64,000 bases of DNA from Nicotiana tabacum (lineage: Eukaryota; Streptophyta; Magnoliopsida; Solanales; Solanaceae): the NCBI RefSeq assembly GCF_000715075.1, contig NC_134084.1, forward strand, positions 98,994,411 through 99,058,410, given 5' to 3'. Shown one piece after another: positions 57,102 through 64,000 of the stretch. The notes under the pieces were generated by a model. It had not been told where the DNA came from. It did not search any database and saw only the letters and a program-made list of their open reading frames with translations. How positions within the stretch are numbered: position 1 is the first letter of the stretch; every line of letters begins with the position of its first letter. Made by a program: the position numbers and the translations under genes.

Positions 57102-58429
57102 TGATGTTTTGGCTAAAAATTCATGTTTTTGCATGTAATTTACCTTATATTATGCCTCGATCTTGTTATCTTTAGTGTGAATATTTGTGACTCGAGCTTA
57201 ATGATGATATTTATATGTGTAGCAGTCAATTGGAAGTGATTTGAAAAGTTTGCATGTAAATTGAAGTAAAAGCGGAATAACTTTGGAGGAAGCATGACTT
57301 TAGTGCCCAGGCTCGCGCCAAGGAAAGCAGAGCACAAAATTGGCAAAAGTTTGGTGCCCAAGTTTGCGCCAGGTGCCAACCAAAACACCATTTACAACAA
57401 GCCAAAAAGTTTACTGTCCAGATTCGTGCCAGGCGCAAAGCGTGGTGCCCAAGGCCAGAATTCATTCTAATTCGGTTAGGACTTGGTGTTTTAAACCCTA
57501 CACGCCTCCAACGGGTATAAAATGGGCTCTAAACCTATTTTTTGAGAAGTTGGTCAATTTTGAAGGCGGCAAAGGCATAGAAACACTAACTGAGCACATG
57601 ATTCATCGATTCTTCCATATTTCATCTAGTATTTCTAGCTTCTATGTTTAAAAATATTATTTTTATTATTTTTATGACCATGAGTGGCTAAGAACCTCAT
57701 CATTCCGGGGTTATGGGTCATAATTGACTATTGTAGTTTGACATTTGATTGTTTTGCTTGAATTAACATATTAGTTTGTTTTATTCAATCTTGCACTTAA
57801 TTATTCTATTGCGTAGCTAACAATAGAATACTATCTATGAATTTATAGTTGAACTCGAAAGCGAGAACTATCGATTGCATATAAGATTGAGTAGAGTAAG
57901 TTTTTGAATCAGGACATCGGAGAATAGTTTCGCGATTATGATAGACATATTCTACTTGTCTTACCTGGTTATTTTTGCAGGAAATATACATGCATTCTTG
58001 TCAATTTTGATTCTATAGACATATAGTCTTTGGTTGGCTTGAATAGGTGAGTGAAGCGTCGAAAGAACTTCGCAAGCATAATAAACCCTGCTAATCAATA
58101 GATTAGATAAGTCAAGTAATTACCTTAACCGGAAAAATGCAATAGGAGAGTGTTAATCCCATAACTCTGGAATATCCTCATCTCATTGAATTCTTCCTAA
58201 GCGTTTGTTTGCTCTACTTGCGATCTTATTTTCTTGTTTGCTTATTAGTTTCGTAGTAATTTAGTTAATTAAAAATCACAATCATTTTCTTCACACTCAC
58301 TTGAGCAATAAATTTATAAATAATTTAGATTGGACAATAGTTGATCATAAATCCTCATGAGAACGATACTTTCTCATCACTTTATTATTTGTCGACCGTG
58401 TATACTTGCGTATGCGTTTGGACCCAACA
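57102..58429 (+). repeat. Athila-type 5' LTR
   Basis: A probable LTR from TGATGTTTTGGCTAAAAATT to GGACCCAACA. The right end is fixed by the PBS; the left end is inferred from the TG start and family pattern because no second LTR is present. The frame at 57340-57651 inside it is not a gene. Confidence 0.65.
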
Positions 58430-58435
58430 AGTTTT

Positions 58436-58453
58436 TGGCACCGTTGTCAGGGA
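58436..58453 (+). other. Athila-type primer binding site
   Basis: TGGCACCGTTGTCAGGGA, two substitutions from TGGCGCCGTTGCCGGGGA. Confidence 0.85.
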
Positions 58454-58551
58454 TTTAGAAATTAGCTGCTTGTCTGAAATAAGCTTTTATTTATTTTTGT
58501 TCAAGATTTAATTTGTTTTTCTGTTTCTGACTCTACAGGTGTTTGCATTGA

Positions 58552-59640
58552 ATGCTAAGAAGAAGTAATAGTTTGAACAATCTTCCTCCGCTTGATCCTG
58601 AGCCCGAAAGACTTTTTCACAAGTTAAGAAGGGAGGCAGAAGTGAGAGAAAGAACTGCAGAGTAGGAAATCATAATCCAACCATAGCCATTCGATATGGC
58701 AGAGAATGATGAGAGACCGATGATTGAGTCTGCAAGGTCTAGTCTTGCAAACATGACTCAGGCTATAGTGAATCCTGATGTAGCTAGGCACTTCGAGCTG
58801 AAGTAGTACATGGTACAACTGATTCAATCCACAGGGAAATTTGTGGGTTTGTCGACTGAAGATCCTCAAAGGCACATACAGAATTTTTTGGAGATTACTA
58901 ATACATACAACTATCCGAACGTCTCCAAGGATTATGTCAGACTAACCTTGTTTCCTTTTTCTCTGTTGGGGGAAGCAAAGGAATGGTTGAACAAAGAGCC
59001 AACAAACTCAATCCGCACACGGGACGACCTAGCACAGAAATTCCTCATTAAATTTTTTCCCACAAAGAAAACAAAGTCATTAAGAAGTCAAATTCTGGGT
59101 TTCAACATAAAGATGGTGACTCTTCGTCAAGCCTGGGAGAGATATAAAAAGCTACTCAGAGATTTCCCGCATCACTGTCAAATTGATAAAGTGTTAGGTT
59201 ATACTTTTGTGGATGGGTTGGACGAGACCTTCAAATTGAGCCTAGACTCAGCTTGTGGAGGAAGTTGCATGCAAAAACCATACAGTGAGATTCAAACTCT
59301 ACTAAATAATTTCATTGCAAACGATCATAATTGGCAAGTTGAGGGTGAACCAAGAAGGATGATAAGATAGAAAGAAGCAGGTACACTCGAGCTGGATGAG
59401 ATGTCAGCCATGCGAGCAGAGATTGCTAAACTGACCAACCAAGTGGCTAAGATGGCAATGGGTCAAGGGCATCAGATGCAGCATGTGCAAGGGATGGCTA
59501 TATATTGTGAAATTTGTAGAGATGGTCATACGAGTGACCAATGTCCGGTGAATCCTGAATCTATTTATTTTGTGGGAAAGCAGGGTAGAGGTCCAATGAA
59601 CCAGAATACACAATATGGGAAAAACATATAATTCCAACTG
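58552..59640 (+). pseudogene. Athila-type gag
   Basis: ATG 58552 begins MLRRSNSLNNLPPLDPEPER. In-frame stops occur near 58663, 58684 and 58804. The open block 58810-59370 is the capsid region: FVGLSTEDPQRHIQNFLEI, LFPFSLLGEAKEWLNKEPTN, FFPTKKTKSLRSQI and AWERYKKLLRDFPHH. The knuckle region at 59401-59631 reads CEICRDGHTSDQCP (CX2CX3HX4C). Confidence 0.9.
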
Positions 59641-60740
59641 GCGGAACAACTCGAACTACTCTTGGGGTGGAAATCAGGCTAGTCAAAATAAATACAGACC
59701 CCAAGGAAACTATAATCAGCTCCAAAGCCACCCCAACAGGTAGAAGAAAGCACCAATGATATGTTGAAAAAGCTATTAATTGACAATCAGCAACTTCAAA
59801 CAGCTAGCAATTGAGGATTGAATTTCGAAATATAGAGAGACAGGTTGGGCAGTTATCTGGACATCAAAATACCCGCCATGCACGGGCCCTTCCAATTGAT
59901 ACAGAGAAGAATCATCAAGTAAATGCTGTAACTTTGAGGAATGACAAAGAATTGGAAGAGGTACCTAAAAGAAAGAAAAAAAGTCACTATTGAAGGTGAA
60001 CTGGTTCCTAAAACGGTGGGGGGAAACTGAGAACAAAACTGAGAAAAGTGAAAAGACTCCAGTTGCAAGGCCACCACCTCCCTTCCCATAAAGATTGAAG
60101 AAGAAAAGTGATGATAGAATGTTCAATAAATTTCTTGATATGCTGAGCCAAATTCAACTGAATCTCCCGTTAGTTAATGTGTTACGTGAAATTCCAAAAT
60201 ATACTAAGTACATCGAGGATATTGTGGATAATAAAAGAAGATTGACAGAGTTTGAAATAGTAGCACTTACTGAAGAGTGCACATCACAAAATCAAAGGAA
60301 CTTGCCCCATAAGTTGAAGGATCCTGGGAGTTTCACCATCCCTATGCTAATTGGTGAGGTAATGTGAGACAGACTCTTTGTGATTTGGGGGCTAGCATAA
60401 ATTTGATACCCCTCTCGGTTTTCAGTCAATTGGGTTTGGGGGCCCCAAGTCCAACCACTGTCATGTTGCATCTTGCTAAATAGATCTATTAACCATCACG
60501 AGGTGGTGATAGAAGATGTGCTGCTACAGATTGAGCAATTTATTCTTTCGGCGGATTTTATTATATTGGACTATGAAGATGATGAACACGTCCCTATTAT
60601 TTTGCGACGAACTCTCTTAGCCATTGCCGATGCTATGCTAAAAAGTTCGTGATGGAAAAATAATTCTACGAGTTGATAATATGGAAGCGGTCTTTAATGT
60701 GTATAAGGCAATCCAGCTCCCAAGTCACTATGAGGATCTA
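59641..60740 (+). pseudogene. Athila-type gag-pol linker and protease
   Basis: The segment FNKFLDMLSQIQLNLPLVNV and KRRLTEFEIVALTEECTSQ (60095-60367) is the usual Athila protease leader. The active site RQTLCDLGASINLIPLSVFS follows across a stop at 60365, then QLGLGAPSPTTVMLHLA. Stops and shifts break the frame repeatedly. Confidence 0.88.
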
Positions 60741-62520
60741 GCTATGATTGTGGAAAAAAGAAGAAGGAAAACACGATATGGGTGCATATCTGGATGACTC
60801 TCTAGAGAAAGCACTTATGTTGTTCGGCAACATTGACTTGGATGATGAGGTGAAAAAGATGGTGGATCATATGGATGCATGTGCCTACATCAAGGAAATG
60901 ATCAATTTCGAGCCTCTAGATAGACCGACTGAGCCACCACCTAAGCCGTCCATCGAAGAAGATCCCAAATTGGAGCTCAAGCCTTTACCCTTTCACCTTC
61001 ATTATGCTTATTTGGGTTCTAATGAAATTTTACCCGTTGTGTATCTTCTGGGTTGTCTGTTTTGCAAGAGGAAAAACTGCTTCGCGTGCTTAGAGAGCAC
61101 AAGGGGGCGATTGTATGGACCATGGCTGACATTCATGGTATTAGCCCTTCATTTTGTATGCATAAATTCTCATGGAGGATGGGCAAAAACCAAGTGTGGA
61201 ACACCAATGCCGCTTGAATCCAGTCATGAAGGAAGTGGTAAGAAAGGAAGTCATCAAGTGGCTAGATGCAGGAATTATTTTTTCCATCTCTGATAGCAAG
61301 TAGGTAAGTCCAGTACAATGTGTACCTAAAAAAGGTGGAATGACGGTAGTCATAAATGAGAACAATGAATTAATTCCAACTAGATTTGTCACAGCTTGGA
61401 GAATTTGCATAGACTACTAGAAATTGAATAATGCTACTAGAAAGGATCACTTCCTCCATCCATTCGTTGATCAAATGTTAGATAGTTTAGCTGTACAAGA
61501 CTACTACTGTTTTCTTGATGGATATTCTGGCTATAACCAAATATTGATTGTACCAAAGGACCAAGAGAAGACCCCTTCACTTGTTCTTATGGCACTTACG
61601 CTTTCAAGAGAATGCCATTTGGGTTGTGCAATACACGTGCGACTTTTCAAAGGTGCATGATGGAAATCTTTACTCATATGGTAGAATTTTTTTTGAAGTA
61701 CTTATGGATGATTTTTTGGTCTTCGGACCATCTGTTGATGAACTCTTAACAAATTTGAGTAAAGTGCCTGCCAGGTGTGAAACTTAGTGTTGAATTGTGA
61801 GAATTGCCATTTTATGGTAAGAGAAGGGATTGTACTTGGTCACAAAGTCTCCAAAGATGGGTTAGAGGTGGGCAAGGCAAAATTGGAAGCAATTGACAAA
61901 ATGACACTTCCAATCTCTGTCAATGGAGTCAGAAGATTTTTGGGACATGGAGGTTTCTATTACAAATTTATTAAAGATTTCTCTAAGATTTCTACTCCCT
62001 GCTTAGGTTGCTTGAGAAGAATACGCCTTTCAAGTTTGATGAGCTTTGCTTGAAGGCATATGAGGAGCTGAAAAGAGATTGTTAACTACATCAATTATCA
62101 CCGCCCAAGACTGGAGAGAGCCTTTTGAGTTGATGTGTGATGCCAGTGACACGGAAACTGAGGCCGTACTGAGTCAGAGGAAAAATAAAGTGTTCCACTC
62201 AATATAATACTGTAGCAAAACTCTAAACCCAACTCAGACAAATTACACAATTATAGAAAATGCTTTGGTAGCGGTAATATGGGCGTTTAACAAATTTAGG
62301 GCCTATTTGGTGCGAACTAAAATCATCGTCTACAAAGACCATGCAGCTATTAGATATTTGATTGAGAAAAAGGATGCTAAGCCTATACTAATTCATTGGG
62401 TTCTTCTTTTGTAGGAATTTGACGTGGAAATCAAGGATTGAAAAGGGACAGAAAATCAGGTAGCAGACTATTTGTCGCGCTTCAAAACTCACGCGCATGT
62501 TAATGAAGAGGGTGAGATTT
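60741..62520 (+). pseudogene. Athila-type reverse transcriptase and RNase H
   Basis: RT landmarks in changing frames: VIKWLDAGIIFSISDSK, WRICIDY, a TAG, KLNNATRKDHF (61420), CFLDGYSGYNQILIVPKDQE, RMPFGLCNTRATFQRC-like sequence near 61610-61650, and VLMDDFLVFGPSVDELL. The YxDD box is LMDD, keeping both Asp but losing Tyr. The thumb at 61787-62053 shows FMVREGIVLGHKVSKDGLEV and RRFLGHGGFYYKFIKDFSKI. RNase H follows with FELMCDASDTETEAVLSQR and [19 protein letters not shown], then VADYLSRF. At least seven stops. Confidence 0.9.
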
Positions 62521-62752
62521 AGGAAAGCTTTCCTGATGAGAAATTGTTAGCCGTCACAGCTGGCGCAACCCCATGGTATGCTGACTATGTGAACTTTATT
62601 GTAAGTGGGGTAATGCCCTCAAAGTTTATCGTTGTCACTCGATGGTAAGAGAAAATTCATGCATGATGTTAGATTTTATCTATGGGATGAGGCATTTTTG
62701 TTTAAGCATTATGCAGATCAGTTGGTGTGCCGTTGTGTCCCTGGGGAGGAGA
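62521..62752 (+). pseudogene. Athila-type integrase, start only
   Basis: PDEKLLAVTAGATPWYADY, then KFMHDVRFYLWDEAFLFKH and YADQLVCRCVPGEEI: the region just before the integrase zinc finger. The match ends near 62752. Confidence 0.8.
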
Positions 62753-62878
62753 TAAATTGTGCTTCCAATTTTGCATCAATTTTTCTGTCACGTTCCTAGG
62801 CAGTGGTGTAAAAATAAAGGAACCAAGCAATAGGTATTGCATCTTGCACTTCTTGGCCTTTAAGTGAGGGATGTCATT

Positions 62879-63799
62879 TTATCTCCTTGGCATCACAAAT
62901 TTCAGAATATAAAGGTCTTGCTCTTCATCTATACATCTCTCCAAAAGCTCGATCTCCATGTCTCCATCCAAACATAATGTAGAAAAATGATTAGAATGAG
63001 GACCAACATGCCCCAACTCCAAAACGTATTTATTTTTGACGTCCTCAATGATATATACTTTCTCAACCTAGGCATCATCCATAAGAACATGGTCTAATGA
63101 TTGGTATTCTCGTTTTAGCTCCTTAATTTGGCCTAGAATATCTTTTTTTGCTTCACACAACTCATCACTAAAATTTTGGGCGTTACACGCATCAACCTTT
63201 GCACTCGAATCTGCATCCAAGTCGCGAATAAAGCTGCCAAATTGGTCAATCTCTTGTCTAAGATCTGTTCTTCCTTTTATCAGTTGTTCTGCCATATTTG
63301 AAAGTCCATCATGGAGAAACTCATGAAATTTTATCAGTTGAGCTTGTTCCTCTATCCAAGATTCGCTCACTATATCTACTTCTTCAAAATTATCTTTTTG
63401 TGGTAACTCGCTCTCTTTAGCCACTTCTTCTGCCTCGGTCTTCATTCTCATGATTGCTGCACTAATTCTTTGTATAGCCTTTTGACTTTCATCGTGTTGT
63501 TCGGCTACTTGCTTCATCATGTCCATAAATACGAGCAATGCCTTCCATATCCTCACTTCATTGCTCCTATCAAACTCATAAACATTATTAGAAACATCAT
63601 AATAAAAGCTCTTAGAATGATAATAGGAATTAGGACAATCATTCCAATGGCCACCTTGACAACCACACACATTACAAAAATTCCACACATTAGATTGAGA
63701 TACACAATTTTGCCACAAGCGTGGTCCTCCACAATATGGACAAGGATTGTCATAATAAGAATAACCAATATTCGACCAATTCTCATTCCAAGATGTCAT
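62879..63799 (-). CDS. unrecognised Cys/His-rich coiled-coil protein of an LTR element
   Basis: The 243-codon minus-strand frame starts MTSWNENWSNIGYSYYDN. Residues 18-60 hold two Cys clusters, CPYCGGPRLWQNC and CNVCGCQGGHWNDC (CX2CX5HX3C), like an N-terminal, spacing-altered retroviral knuckle. Residues about 90-240 are charged and heptad-like (AIQRISAAIMRMKTEAEEVA, LCEAKKDILGQIKELKREYQ), suggesting a coiled coil. The frame stops at a TAG (63068-63070) but stays open beyond it for about 62 codons (KVYIIEDVKNKYVLELGHVG to LYILKFVMPRR, TAA at 62879). It sits 97 bases after the PBS, where gag belongs. I do not recognise the family; a gag substitute or RNA-binding protein is a guess. Confidence 0.7.
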
Positions 63800-63894
63800 G
63801 TCAACAAAGATAATAAAATATTAAACTAAGATTAAAAAAAACTTGAGTAGACAAAAAGTAGAAATCTAATATATTAGAATAGGTAATTTTTAAG

Positions 63895-63912
63895 TCCCCA
63901 ACAACGGCGCCA
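63895..63912 (-). other. primer binding site of the right-edge element
   Basis: The minus strand reads TGGCGCCGTTGTTGGGGA, six bases inside the LTR end. Confidence 0.88.
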
Positions 63913-63918
63913 AAAACT

Positions 63919-64000
63919 TGTTGCTCCCAAACGCACATGCAAGTATACGTGGTTGATAAGTAATATAGGATTGCAAGTCCAGATATCGTACTCACAGGGA
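63919..64000 (-). repeat. LTR end of the right-edge element (cut by window)
   Basis: The sequence with AAACGCACATGCAAGTATAC and CTTGCAA-type words parallels the end of the Athila-type LTR at 58380-58429 (ACTTGCGTATGCGTTTGG on the other strand). Confidence 0.75.

Larger units (their letters stand above)
57102..62752 (+). mobile_element. Athila-type Ty3-gypsy element, truncated
   Basis: A plus-strand element with a 5' LTR, GGCACCGTTGTCAGGG primer binding site, gag, protease, RT, RNase H and the first part of integrase. It is lost at about 62752, where a minus-strand element begins. Numerous stops. Athila-type identity rests on the PBS and on the protease motif DLGASINLIPLSV. Confidence 0.88.
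62753..64000 (-). mobile_element. minus-strand LTR element with Athila-type PBS, 5' part
   Basis: From the right edge: the end of an LTR (63919-64000), a GGCGCC primer binding site, a short leader, then a gene for an unrecognised protein (62879-63799). The left limit near 62753 abuts the truncated Athila element, tail to tail. No pol is seen, so this is either truncated or a non-autonomous family. Confidence 0.75.

Noticed and set aside
57340..57651. 103-codon frame near a TATA-like word
   Set aside because: It lies inside the Athila-type LTR and shows no protein-like conservation.
63470..63829. 119-codon Ile/Thr-rich plus-strand frame
   Set aside because: It is antisense to the Cys/His-rich frame, which has better composition and the right position after a PBS.

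Overview
The window is a plant nuclear repeat block, almost certainly from a Solanaceae genome and most like Nicotiana. The pointers are the Au/TS-type SINE, the long LTRs beginning TGTAACGACCCGACC and TGTTACACCCC, the Tat-type leaders carrying CCTACGTATC, and the GCGCCCACCTGGAG minisatellite. I see no bacterial or organellar genes and no intact host gene. The only host-gene trace is a broken CKI1-like hybrid histidine kinase on the minus strand.

Layout. (1) 1-4271: minus-strand Ty1-copia element with LTR, PPT and PBS but most of its reverse transcriptase deleted; it sits inside the receiver domain of the kinase. (2) 4272-5996: kinase remnants, with a complete SINE in an intron. (3) 5997-about 45440: a plus-strand chromodomain Ty3-gypsy element (chromovirus) inserted in the kinase and split by two insertions: a coding-less element with roughly 3-kb LTRs at 9543-19386 (TSD TTTAT), and a minus-strand Tat/Ogre-like element at 19870-44000 (TSD AGGAC). 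The Tat-like element itself holds a second coding-less long-LTR element at 26219-33883. This is nesting four levels deep. (4) 45833-56863: a minus-strand Tat element with matching LTRs and TSD GAGTA. Its pol includes a second RNase H, and an extra spliced gene lies on the opposite strand with its own CCAAT/TATA promoter. (5) 57102-about 62750: a plus-strand Athila-type element truncated in integrase. (6) About 62750-64000: the 5' part of a minus-strand element with an Athila-type primer binding site and a 243-codon open frame for a Cys/His-rich, coiled-coil protein I do not recognise.

The genes do not cooperate in a pathway; they are the parts of separate transposable elements in various states of decay. 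LTRs supply promoters, the primer binding sites (initiator-Met type in copia, chromovirus and both coding-less elements; GGCGCC type in Tat and Athila) prime reverse transcription, and the two coding-less elements could move only with proteins supplied in trans. Most premature stops in the chromovirus are C-to-T or G-to-A changes, as expected for decay of methylated heterochromatin.

The points most worth following are the antisense gene of the second Tat element, the unrecognised protein in the last element, a covarying hairpin just upstream of the polypurine tract in both coding-less elements, a likely 3-kb inversion through one Tat LTR, a 335-bp duplication of the chromovirus PBS and gag start, and a three-times repeated hairpin module in the Tat leader.
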